A DNA stretch of 44,306 nucleotides from assembly GCF_937921625.1 (NCBI RefSeq), contig NZ_CAKZTI010000047.1:1-44306 (forward strand), in the 5' to 3' direction. Shown piece after piece: positions 1 through 7,709 of the stretch. The DNA comes from an uncultured Campylobacter sp. GTDB lineage: Bacteria > Campylobacterota > Campylobacteria > Campylobacterales > Campylobacteraceae. The notes under the pieces were generated by a model. It did no database searches. It saw only the letters and a list, made by a program, of their open reading frames with translations, and was not told the DNA's origin. A program made the translations under genes and the position numbers. Each line of letters starts with the position of its first letter. Position 1 is the first letter of the stretch.

Positions 1-901
1 GGCCGTGCTCTTCAAATTTATTGCTTATCATCCCCAAAGGAAGCGGCGTAGCGTAGATCGGAAATTGAAATTCTTTGAAAAAATATGGCATCGCGCCGAT
101 GTGATCCTCGTGCGCGTGGGTGATGAGAATGCCCTTGATCTTGTTTTTTATCTTGCGAACATAATCGAAGTCGGGGATTAAAATGTCCACGCCGAGCATG
201 CTCTCCTCCGGAAAGCTCATGCCCACATCGACGATGATCGCACTCGTATTGGTCTCAAAAACGGTCATATTCGCGCCGATCTCGCCCAGTCCGCCAAGCG
301 GCGTGATACGCACCGTCTCATCGCTGCGATTAGCGTCTTTAAGCGGGTGCAGGCGCTCCTCGTGGATCAGCTTGTTTTGCGCGATCGCATCGTCCATCGC
401 CTTTTGCCACGGCTCGTTGCCAGTAAGACTTTTTGGCATATTTGAGCGCTTTTTGTGCTTTTTCCTTTTCTGCGAGTCCGAATAGTTCGTATCGTCCGAG
501 GCGTTAGAATTTGCGCCTTTTGCGTTATTGCCGCCCGGTTTTGCGGCACCGTTTAAATTTGCGCCGCCCGCGCCGTTTTCGTTGTTTTTTGGGTATGCGC
601 CTGCGAAATGCGCACCGCTCGCGCCGTTTGAATGCGTAGCATTTAAACCGCCATTTGACGCGCCACCCACAGAATTCGATCCGTTGCGGGAGCCGTTTTT
701 TGAACCCTTTGAACGAGCGGAATTTTGCGCGTTTTTCGCGCCTTTATTTTTGCGGGGGCCGTTTTCATGCTCGCCGCCAAATTCCGCGCCGCCTGCAGAG
801 CCCTCACTCGCGATAGATTTTTTTAGATTTTCCTTGCGTTTTTTGTAGCGATTGCTTTTTTTGAGTCGTTCGACGCCGTTTTCATTTCTGTTTTCTTCCA
901 T
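1..901 (-). CDS. rnj: Ribonuclease J, N-terminal part (runs off window)
   Basis: RNase J is a metallo-beta-lactamase/beta-CASP endo- and 5' exoribonuclease for mRNA decay and rRNA maturation. The frame is open from ATG 901 to the window edge, so the C-terminus is missing. The fold begins near residue 197 (VRITPLGGLGEIG), followed by VDVGMSFPEE and the zinc motif HAHEDH at 101-118 (about residue 262). In RNase J without an extension this motif lies near residue 75. The first ~185 residues are therefore an extension, rich in Asn, Gly, Ala and Lys, ending in a basic patch (QKRKKHKKR). Helicobacter and other epsilon-class RNase J also have an N-terminal extension, but this one looks long. The ATG lies inside the end of ksgA (20-base overlap), so the two are translationally linked. 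Identity is secure; the role of the extension is unknown. Confidence 0.93.
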   Translation of the reverse strand, partial: MEENRNENGVERLKKSNRYKKRKENLKKSIASEGSAGGAEFGGEHENGPRKNKGAKNAQNSARSKGSKNGSRNGSNSVGGASNGGLNATHSNGASGAHFAGAYPKNNENGAGGANLNGAAKPGGNNAKGANSNASDDTNYSDSQKRKKHKKRSNMPKSLTGNEPWQKAMDDAIAQNKLIHEERLHPLKDANRSDETVRITPLGGLGEIGANMTVFETNTSAIIVDVGMSFPEESMLGVDILIPDFDYVRKIKNKIKGILITHAHEDHIGAMPYFFKEFQFPIYATPLPLGMISNKFEEHG

Positions 902-1742
902 CTTTTACCTTTAAATTTTTAAAAATTTCTAAAAAAAGGGTGGAATTTAACTCGTGCGCCCGAACTGTGGGCGGAATTTTCAAATTTAAAAAGATCTCTT
1001 CGGCTAGGCCTCTATCAAATTTTGCGCTTAAATTTTTAATAAGCGTCTTTCGCGGCGCGCTGAAAGATACACGCAAAAAGCTTTTAAATTTCTCGTATTC
1101 ATCGAGGTTTTGAAAGCGGTCGCAACTTTTTGCGCCGAGACTATCTGCGTTTTTCTCGACACCGGGTTTGAAATTTTTGCCTTTTACGAGCCGTATCACC
1201 GATGAGGTTACCTTCGGCGCAGGCTCGAAACAGCTCGGCTCAACGTCAAACAGAAGCTCGCAACCGCCCGCAAGATCCGCCAGGATCGAAAGAGCGCTAA
1301 AATCGCTCTGCCCGGCTTTGGCGCAGAATTTTAAAGCAACCTCCTTTTGGATCATCACCAAAAACCCACTGCATAGCTCATCGTTGATCGCTTGCAAAAT
1401 CATCTTCGTAGCGACGTAGTAGGGCAAATTTGCGACTAAAAAATATTCGCCGCATTCAAGTCCCCGCTGCTGCCAAATCCGCAAAGCATCGCCCAAAACG
1501 AGCTCAAGCTCGCTGCTAGCGATCTGCTGGGCAAATTTAGCGCTTAAAATTTGATATAAATCTTCATCTATCTCGAAACTTTTTAATCTGTAAAATTCCA
1601 AAAGCTTGCGAGTTAAATCACCTAAGCCAGCCCCGATTTCAACGACATTCTGTACGCTCTCGGGGATCGCTTGGATGATCTTGCTTAAAACAGCTTCGTC
1701 TTTTAAAAAATTTTGCCCGAACTCTTTTTTCGCCCTAATCAT
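882..1742 (-). CDS. ksgA: 16S rRNA dimethyladenosine transferase KsgA/RsmA
   Basis: KsgA dimethylates two adjacent adenosines in the 3' terminal helix of 16S rRNA, a late step in 30S assembly, using S-adenosylmethionine. The 286-residue length is normal. The N-terminus FGQNFLKD is the family hallmark, the SAM-binding motif EIGAGLGDLT is at residues 35-44, and the catalytic NLPYY is at residues 105-109. The start ATG at 1742 fits the family N-terminus. The 3' end overlaps the start of the RNase J gene, and hisF diverges upstream; a perfect inverted repeat lies in the shared intergenic region. The arrangement ksgA followed by the RNase J gene is also found in C. jejuni. Confidence 0.96.
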   Translation of the reverse strand: MIRAKKEFGQNFLKDEAVLSKIIQAIPESVQNVVEIGAGLGDLTRKLLEFYRLKSFEIDEDLYQILSAKFAQQIASSELELVLGDALRIWQQRGLECGEYFLVANLPYYVATKMILQAINDELCSGFLVMIQKEVALKFCAKAGQSDFSALSILADLAGGCELLFDVEPSCFEPAPKVTSSVIRLVKGKNFKPGVEKNADSLGAKSCDRFQNLDEYEKFKSFLRVSFSAPRKTLIKNLSAKFDRGLAEEIFLNLKIPPTVRAHELNSTLFLEIFKNLKVKDGRKQK

Positions 1743-1752
1743 CGCGAGAGTC

Positions 1753-1800
1753 TAGCCAAATTTTACTTATAAAGTCATTATGTTAAGTAAAATTTGGCTA
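1753..1800. repeat. Perfect 17-bp inverted repeat between ksgA and hisF
   Basis: The arm TAGCCAAATTTTACTTA (1753-1769) is repeated exactly in inverted form at 1784-1800, with a 14-base spacer. It fills most of the divergent intergenic region, starting 11 bases upstream of the ksgA ATG. The right arm contains the first half of the hisF -10 box. It could be an operator shared by both genes or a transcribed hairpin. Confidence 0.85.
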
Positions 1801-1804
1801 AAAT
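1797..1804 (+). promoter_or_regulatory. Probable sigma70 -10 box for hisF
   Basis: GCTAAAAT matches the extended -10 form typical of Campylobacter. It would start transcription near 1811, leaving a leader of about 23 bases before the TTG start. The left half of the box overlaps the right arm of the 17-bp inverted repeat. Confidence 0.55.
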
Positions 1805-1833
1805 CATAAAAAATTTTATTCCGAAGGGCTGCT

Positions 1834-2688
1834 TTGAATAGATTTGCAAAACGCATAATCCCATGCCTAGATGTCAAAGACGGGCGCGTGGTAAAGGGCG
1901 TAAATTTCGTAGGTCTCGTAGATGCGGGCGATCCGGTCGAGATAGCCAAACGCTACAACGAGGAGGGCGCAGATGAGCTGTGCTTCCTCGACATCACGGC
2001 GTCGCACCTTGAGCGCGATACGATCGTAGATGTCGTGGAACGGGTCGCACGCGAACTTTTTATCCCGCTAACCGTGGGTGGCGGTATCCGTACGATAGAC
2101 GATATCTCGCGTTTGCTAAACGTCGGATGCGACAAAATCAGTCTCAACTCCGCCGCGATAAAAAATCCAAATTTGATAGACGAAGCAGCGAATAAATTCG
2201 GCTCGCAGTGCGTCGTAGTCGCGATCGACGCAAAACGAAATTCGAGTGAAATTTCGCGTGGCAATTTATGCGACGTGACTCAGAATTTGAGCAGAATTTC
2301 AAGCGGTTCGCAGGATGAAATTTTAACTGGGAACGGCGAGCCTTGCGGCTATAGCGTGTTTATAAACGGCGGCAGGCTGGATACCGGCAGGGACGCGCTT
2401 GCTTGGGCGAAAGAAGCTCAGGAGCGCGGCGCGGGCGAAATTTTACTCACGTCGATGGACTGCGACGGCGTTAAAAACGGCTTTGAGTTAAATTTAACGC
2501 GGATTTTCAGCGCGCTTGACATCCCCGTGATCGCAAGCGGTGGCGCAGGTAAAATGGAGCACTTTAAGGACGCCTTTTTAGCGGGCGCGGACGCATGCCT
2601 GGCGGCGTCGATTTTTCACTTCAGAGAAATCGGAATCAAGGCACTAAAAGCGTATCTGCAGGAGCAAGATATCGAAGTGAGACTGTAA
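1834..2688 (+). CDS. hisF: Imidazole glycerol phosphate synthase cyclase subunit HisF
   Basis: HisF uses ammonia from HisH to convert PRFAR to imidazole glycerol phosphate and AICAR in histidine synthesis. It is a (beta/alpha)8 barrel. Visible motifs are IIPCLDVKDGRVVKG with the catalytic Asp at residue 13, VGGGIRT, VVAIDAKR with the second catalytic Asp at residue 132, GAGEILLTSMDCDG, and ASGGAG near the C-terminus. The start is TTG, preceded by AAGGG; no in-frame ATG fits the family N-terminus. At 284 residues it is about 30 longer than usual because of an insertion at about residues 136-171, between DAKR and YSVFINGG. That insertion is Asn/Ser rich and its DNA resembles local intergenic repeats. 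The barrel is otherwise intact, so the gene is probably functional. Confidence 0.95.
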   Translation: MNRFAKRIIPCLDVKDGRVVKGVNFVGLVDAGDPVEIAKRYNEEGADELCFLDITASHLERDTIVDVVERVARELFIPLTVGGGIRTIDDISRLLNVGCDKISLNSAAIKNPNLIDEAANKFGSQCVVVAIDAKRNSSEISRGNLCDVTQNLSRISSGSQDEILTGNGEPCGYSVFINGGRLDTGRDALAWAKEAQERGAGEILLTSMDCDGVKNGFELNLTRIFSALDIPVIASGGAGKMEHFKDAFLAGADACLAASIFHFREIGIKALKAYLQEQDIEVRL

Positions 2689-3041
2689 ATTTGGTCAGAT
2701 TTATACCGCAGGGTTGAAACTTAGCCGCCAAAGCGACCAAATAATTAATTTTATTTCAGCCTTTATTATCTTGCAAGTTTTTTTGCAAGTATCGTTTTTG
2801 CTTAGATAAAATTTATTCGTTTTAGCCAAATCATAAGCTTTTTTAAATACTTTTCCATCTTCTACCCACCACCTGCACTGCTACCATTATGAAAGGTAAG
2901 AGTACAGCTCTCATAGATATTTGCTTAAATTGATTTTAATTTCACCCGATACTTTACGACGAAAAAATTTCAAAATTTAGCCTTAAATTTATCGTCATTT
3001 TGCTATGATTAGTGAAAAATAATGAAAGCGTGAATGCGTAA
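2689..3041. other. Intergenic region hisF to nucleosidase-like gene
   Basis: This 353-base stretch has no supported gene. It holds the weak hairpin after hisF and, near its right end at 3002-3009, GCTATGAT, a plausible -10 box for the gene starting at 3042. Nothing else is recognised. Confidence 0.5.
2770..2789 (+). terminator. Possible terminator downstream of hisF
   Basis: CTTGCAA (2770-2776) pairs with TTGCAAG (2783-2789) across a six-base loop, followed closely by a short T-rich stretch. It lies about 80 bases beyond the hisF stop. The stem is short, so the call is weak. Confidence 0.35.
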
Positions 3042-3587
3042 ATGATAATCTCTGCCGGACGAAATGAAATTTTTGATTTTGCCCTGCCTATGGGCGTAGG
3101 GCTAGTGGATATGAGTATAAATTTGACTAAATTTTTATGCGAAAATAGGCAAAGCTTGCCGAGTGAAATCATTTTCGTGGGTTCTGCAGGGCTATATAAA
3201 GAGGGTGAAATTCTAAAAATTTATGAAAGCAGATCGGCTGTAAACTGCGAGATATCGGCGCTTTATGAACTTTCATACTCTCCAATTAACTATGCAATTA
3301 TAGCTAGGGATTCTGCCGATGTTTCATATGAAACAATAACCAATAGCTCAAATTTTATCACGACCGATAAAAAATCTGCGTTAAAATTCTTTGAGCGAGG
3401 TTATTTTTTAGAAAATATGGAATTTTTTGCGGTTCTCAAGGTAGCACAAAAATTTCAAATCCCCGCTTACGGAATTTTTTGTGCGACGAATTTTTGTGAT
3501 TCAAATGCTCACACGGATTTTTTAAAAAATCACGCCGCTGCAAAAGAAAATTTAACTAAATATCTAAAAACTAAGGCATTAATTTGA
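3042..3587 (+). CDS. Nucleoside phosphorylase/nucleosidase-like protein
   Basis: This 181-residue protein shows faint features of the PNP/UDP phosphorylase and MTA/SAH nucleosidase superfamily. These are PMGVGLVDMSINLT near the N-terminus, EIIFVGSAGLYKEGEIL (the glycine-containing IIxxGSAG segment), LENMEFFAVLKVAQKF (like the vMExxA segment that contacts ribose), and IPAYGIFCATNFCD (where active enzymes have a conserved SD). It is shorter than a complete enzyme (about 230 residues), so activity is uncertain. Its stop overlaps the rlmN start by four bases (TTGA), indicating coupled translation. A gene in the equivalent position beside rlmN exists in C. jejuni, from memory. The superfamily call is inference. 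Confidence 0.6.
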   Translation: MIISAGRNEIFDFALPMGVGLVDMSINLTKFLCENRQSLPSEIIFVGSAGLYKEGEILKIYESRSAVNCEISALYELSYSPINYAIIARDSADVSYETITNSSNFITTDKKSALKFFERGYFLENMEFFAVLKVAQKFQIPAYGIFCATNFCDSNAHTDFLKNHAAAKENLTKYLKTKALI

Positions 3588-4693
3588 AAAATATCTTTGA
3601 TTTTACAATGAAAGAGCTTGAAAATTTCGTCGAACCGAAATTTAGAGCCAAGCAAATTTACGAATGGATTTACAAAAAGAATGTGGACGACTTTACACAA
3701 ATGCTAAATCTACCAAAAGAGATCCGTCAAAGCTTAGCTCAAAATTTTTATTTAGATCCACTTGAATGCGTCAGATCCGAAACAAGTAGTGATGGCAGTA
3801 TCAAATACCTTTTCGCTCTCAAAGACGGCAAGACGATAGAAAGTGTCTTATTGCCGATGAAGGATGAGCTGCGAGACGAAAACGAAAAAATCATAAGACA
3901 CGCGCGCTACTCAATCTGCGTAAGTTCGCAAGTGGGTTGCAAAATTGGCTGCAGCTTTTGCCTGACAGCAAAAGGTGGCTTCGTACGGAATTTAACTCCA
4001 GGCGAGATCGTGGCTCAAATTTGGCTCATCAAGAAAATGAACGCGATCCCGTACGAGCGCCGCGTCAATGTCGTATATATGGGGATGGGCGAACCGCTTA
4101 ATAACCTAGACAACGTTGCCAAAGCCGTGCAAATTTTAAAAGAAAACGACGGACTCGCAATAGCGCCGCGTCGCCAAACGATAAGTACGAGCGGACTTTC
4201 TACGCAGATAAAAAAGCTTGGCGAAATGGATCTTGGCGTGCTGCTTGCAATCTCGCTGCATGCAGTGGATGACGAACTGCGTGAAAAACTAATGCCGATA
4301 AATCGCGCCTACAATATTGCATCGATCATGCAGGCGGTGCGCGAGTTCCCAATCGATCTGCGAAAGCGCGTGATGTTTGAATATCTAATGATCGATGGGA
4401 TAAATGACCGCTCAAGCGATGCCAAAACGCTAGTGAAGCTTCTGCACGGCATTCGCGCAAAAGTAAATCTGATCTATTTTAATCCGCACGAAGGCTCGAG
4501 CTTTGGCAGGCCAAGCCCCGAAAACATGGTGAAATTCCAAGACTATCTCTGCGCGCACGGCATTACTTGCACGATCCGCCAGAGCAAGGGGCTAGATATC
4601 AGTGCGGCGTGCGGACAGCTCAAACAAAGAAACGAGCAGGGTAAAATTTTAGATCAAAATGGCGTCAATATGGATAAAATTTTAAAAAAATAG
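3584..4693 (+). CDS. rlmN: Dual-specificity rRNA/tRNA adenine-C2 methyltransferase RlmN
   Basis: RlmN is a radical-SAM enzyme that methylates C2 of A2503 in 23S rRNA and of A37 in some tRNAs, affecting decoding accuracy at the peptidyl-transferase centre. The radical-SAM cluster motif GCKIGCSFC supplies Cys119, Cys123 and Cys126. The mechanistic cysteine is in SAACGQL near residue 343. VYMGMGEPLNN, STSGL and SLHAVDDELR are further family blocks. The 369-residue length is typical. The start is TTG 3584, overlapping the stop of the preceding gene. No obvious terminator follows. Confidence 0.96.
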   Translation: MKNIFDFTMKELENFVEPKFRAKQIYEWIYKKNVDDFTQMLNLPKEIRQSLAQNFYLDPLECVRSETSSDGSIKYLFALKDGKTIESVLLPMKDELRDENEKIIRHARYSICVSSQVGCKIGCSFCLTAKGGFVRNLTPGEIVAQIWLIKKMNAIPYERRVNVVYMGMGEPLNNLDNVAKAVQILKENDGLAIAPRRQTISTSGLSTQIKKLGEMDLGVLLAISLHAVDDELREKLMPINRAYNIASIMQAVREFPIDLRKRVMFEYLMIDGINDRSSDAKTLVKLLHGIRAKVNLIYFNPHEGSSFGRPSPENMVKFQDYLCAHGITCTIRQSKGLDISAACGQLKQRNEQGKILDQNGVNMDKILKK

Positions 4694-4758
4694 AAAAAAT
4701 TTGGCTAATATTTCCAGATCATAAGGCAAATCGGCAAAAAATTTATAAAGGAGTAGCA

Positions 4759-5580
4759 ATGAACACGCAAAAAATAATGGATGAGATCGGCGTCTTCTTA
4801 GACAGATCGCTGCTTAAAAAATCCAAGATTACAAAGGCGGAAATTATCCGCTTTATCGAGGCAAAATGGGCGGGCGACGCCCCAAATATGCTGCGCTGGC
4901 TAGGCGAGATGGACAAGCACGCCAGAAGCAATGAAAATCCGCCCTACGTGAGCGATTATTACAAGGGCCAATGCTGCCTCGAGTGCGGCGCGGAGCAGGA
5001 GGCGCTTGAGTTTTTGCGCAAAAGCTACGAAGCGAATAGGAGTACCTTTTCACCCGCAGCCCAAAGGCCGCGGAGTTTTTTAATGCACATCTTGCAGAAC
5101 CTAAAATTTTGCCTAAATTTGAAGATGAAGAATACGAGGACTTTAGTTTTCCGCTGCGGCTGGAGTATTTCGGTAAAGCTTTAGAGCAAGAAGGCGAGTT
5201 TTGCTGCACCTTTTTAGATGAGGACGGCGAAGAGACGGACGAGCCAAGCCGCATGCACTCAAACGCAATCGAGTTTTTAAAGCAAAATCAGGAATAAATT
5301 TTAACGGGCATCTTAGCTGAAATTTTAAAAAACTACCCAAAATGGCAGGAGATCTACGACTATCCGAGTGAGACGAAAAGCGATTTCATGCCAGGCATCA
5401 GCACGCCACACAGGAGCTTAGCGAACTATTGGAGCTGTAAAATATCTATATCCTAGACGACGCAAAATCGGCTTTCAGTTTAGCTACTCGTGGAATATGG
5501 AGCACGATTTGGACATTATGACGCGCAAAGGCAAGGTCATAAATATCGGCGAAGCGGAAGTAGCGTTTATGGCTATTTGA
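4759..5580 (+). pseudogene. Broken DUF6985-like gene
   Basis: A ribosome binding site (AAAGGAG) and ATG begin an open frame at 4759 that stays sensible through LEFLRKSYEANR near 5037. The reading then shifts: from 5040 another frame gives EYLFTRSPKAAEFFNAHLAEPK and runs to a stop at 5297. Further coding fragments follow in changed frames: ILAEILKNYPKWQEIYDYP (5308-5364), QELSELLEL then a stop then NIYILDD (about 5409-5462), and GFQFSYSWNMEHDLD leading to GKVINIGEAEVAF, ending at 5580. Together these make one protein of about 270 residues with at least three frameshifts and one stop. The tail (WNMEHDLD, then VINIGEAEVAF) resembles DUF6985, a family found among toxin immunity proteins. The DUF assignment is inference; the disruption is directly visible. 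Confidence 0.75.
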
Positions 5581-6245
5581 ATTTAGTTTAAAATTGTTTA
5601 TTTGAAACTTCGCGTAAGTTGCGAAATTATGACGATTATAGAGCATAAATATGCATTTAGCTACATGCTTTATGGCAATCGGATCCGCGTTTATATAAAT
5701 TTAGCCGCGTGCGATAGCAGCCAAAAATTATTTTCCTAAATTCTAATTTTATTAGAAGAGATTTTAAAGCAGAATTTTTCAAAGTTCTAAAAGGCCACTC
5801 AATAAAATCAAGAATTTAAACCAAAATAAAAGACTTATCAGAATGATAGGTTAACGCGCTGCATGAAAGAAATTTGTCCTAGCGCTATAGATTACGGCAA
5901 AGCAAGTAATTGCTGAAATTTTAAAATTTTATGGTATATCGTAAGGCGTAAAAAACTAATAAAATTTAAAAACAAAACGTGCTTACAATAAATGTACGTC
6001 TAGGCGCGCCTTATCATCGTAGTAGAATTTATCATCCCACCTTGCGCTTTAGCAAATATAATTAGATTTGACTTATTTGATTTATAACGCACGCTATATT
6101 TGACCTTTTAACAAATCTCATTAAAAGCTACACAAAAATTCCAAGAAATTTTATACACACCAAGCTTCTAAATACGCGCACAAAATAAATTCTTATCTTA
6201 AAAATTTATCTGATCCGCCAAAGCATCCAGATTTTATTGAGTTAC
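5581..6245. other. AT-rich gap with no gene
   Basis: About 660 bases lie between the broken gene and the 3' end of the pseudouridine synthase. They are AT-rich, with only short open frames in either direction. They may be decayed coding sequence, but I recognise no product, RNA or terminator. Confidence 0.5.
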
Positions 6246-7634
6246 CTAAATTTTACCGATTTTCGCGAGATTATAAAACTCTCTTGCGGCGTCAAATTCG
6301 CTTTTTATCTCGTATCGTTCGCCGCCTAGTTCAAAGCGAATTGCATTCGCGTGTAGCAACAATCTCGGCGCTCCCGTCGTTCTGATCCGCTCTGTCTCAT
6401 CCATCTTTTTATCCAATATCCGCTCCGCTTGCTCGCGCGAAAGCCCATACAGCGGCTCTCCCAATATCGGCGCACCCGCGGCAAATAGATGCAGCCTGAT
6501 CTGATGCTGCCTACCCGTCAGCGGATAGCACTCGATCAGGCTAGCGTCTATGTCCGAGAAATATCGCAGCGGGCGTATCAGCGTGATCGCCTCCTTACCG
6601 TCGCGCGATATTTTCATACGAATTTTAAGATCGGCAAACTCGTCGCTAGGAGCGATCGGAGCATCAATCACAAACCCCTCAAAATCCTTTAAAAATTTCA
6701 GTTTCTCGCTAAATTTTGCGTATTTTGCAGGCTCAAATTTTTTCAAATTTACACAGCCCTTAGAAGTAGCTGGCAAAGATTTGGCCGCAGGTAAGGCGCA
6801 AGGTTTATGTCCGTTATCCGCGCTACTCATCGCGATAGCGGGTTTAAGCTTATCGCTCACGCCGTAGGATAAAGCATCAAATTCAGATCCGCTGCCAACA
6901 TCGCCAGCAGGAGCGTCAGATTCAAATTTAGCTTGCATGCCGTCAGATAGAGTATCGCACCATAATCTCCTACTCGCACTATTAGACAAGATATTAAATC
7001 CAAATTTATCGCCTGCCCCTTTTAAAGCTCGCATATCGCGCAGATCCGATACGTTATCTGGTAAACTCACAGCATCGTCCGCAAATTTTGATCTGCAAAT
7101 TTCATACGAACCTAGCGCATAGCAATTCTCTATCTCACCATTGCAAGCAGCACTTTGCAAATCCCCTCGTACGAGCGCTAGATAGCTTTTCATCACCCTA
7201 CGCTGTTCGAAGCACTCTTTAAGCTCGCGCGCCGCGTCTTTATCCTTGGCGACGATAAGAATTCCGCTGGTTTCTAAATCAAGCCTGTGCGCCACGCACG
7301 CGTCCTGCCCGTATAGCGACCAGATCTCGTCATACATATTATAAGGCGAGTTGCGCCCGCTCGGGTGGCTTAAAATTCCACTCGGCTTGTCAAATGCCGC
7401 AAACGCATCGCACTCAAAGATCGGCTTCAGTCCGCGCGGCTTGCATTTGTAATCGATCAAAAAAATTTCTCCGTGCGCGACGGAATTTTTATGCAAATTC
7501 TGATCCTCTGCATCGGTTACGCGATGCTTGTCACAGATGCGCTGCGCGGATTTCATATCGTATCCGAGGCTAAGCAGAATTTCGTAAATTTTGCGTCCCT
7601 CAAAGCTTCCCAAGCTTCTTTTCTCATAACCCAT
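6246..7634 (-). CDS. RluA-family RNA pseudouridine synthase with large insertion
   Basis: The protein isomerises uridine to pseudouridine in rRNA or tRNA. The catalytic Asp is Asp119 in AHRLDLETSGILIVAK; FDKPSGILSHPSG at residues 81-93 and GRQHQIRLHLFAAGAPILGEPLYG near the C-terminus are standard RluA blocks. An S4-like N-terminus precedes the catalytic domain. The length, 462 residues, exceeds the usual ~300 because residues ~160-318 are inserted between YLALVRGD and GFVIDAPIAPS. The insertion is rich in Ser, Asp, Ala and Asn, looks disordered, and contains no recognised domain. The catalytic core appears complete. The gene diverges from purB, as a pseudouridine synthase gene does in C. jejuni. 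The RNA target cannot be read from sequence. Confidence 0.9.
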   Translation of the reverse strand: MGYEKRSLGSFEGRKIYEILLSLGYDMKSAQRICDKHRVTDAEDQNLHKNSVAHGEIFLIDYKCKPRGLKPIFECDAFAAFDKPSGILSHPSGRNSPYNMYDEIWSLYGQDACVAHRLDLETSGILIVAKDKDAARELKECFEQRRVMKSYLALVRGDLQSAACNGEIENCYALGSYEICRSKFADDAVSLPDNVSDLRDMRALKGAGDKFGFNILSNSASRRLWCDTLSDGMQAKFESDAPAGDVGSGSEFDALSYGVSDKLKPAIAMSSADNGHKPCALPAAKSLPATSKGCVNLKKFEPAKYAKFSEKLKFLKDFEGFVIDAPIAPSDEFADLKIRMKISRDGKEAITLIRPLRYFSDIDASLIECYPLTGRQHQIRLHLFAAGAPILGEPLYGLSREQAERILDKKMDETERIRTTGAPRLLLHANAIRFELGGERYEIKSEFDAAREFYNLAKIGKI

Positions 7635-7658
7635 ATTAAACTTTCAGCCCCATTTTTA

Positions 7659-7664
7659 TATAAT
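7659..7664 (+). promoter_or_regulatory. Probable -10 box for purB
   Basis: TATAAT stands about 45 bases upstream of the purB ATG in the short divergent region, preceded by T-rich DNA as in Campylobacter sigma70 promoters. No clear -35 is seen. Confidence 0.6.
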
Positions 7665-7709
7665 TTTTGCCATCATTATACAAGAAATTCTAACCGAAAG
7701 GCTACTAAA

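Noticed and set aside
528..848. 106-codon plus-strand frame rich in Pro, Phe and Ala
   Set aside because: It is antisense to the low-complexity N-terminus of RNase J; the unusual composition mirrors the Asn/Gly/Ala repeats.
7473..7709. Upstream extension of purB
   Set aside because: In frame but antisense to the pseudouridine synthase gene; the family N-terminus begins at ATG 7710 with a ribosome binding site.
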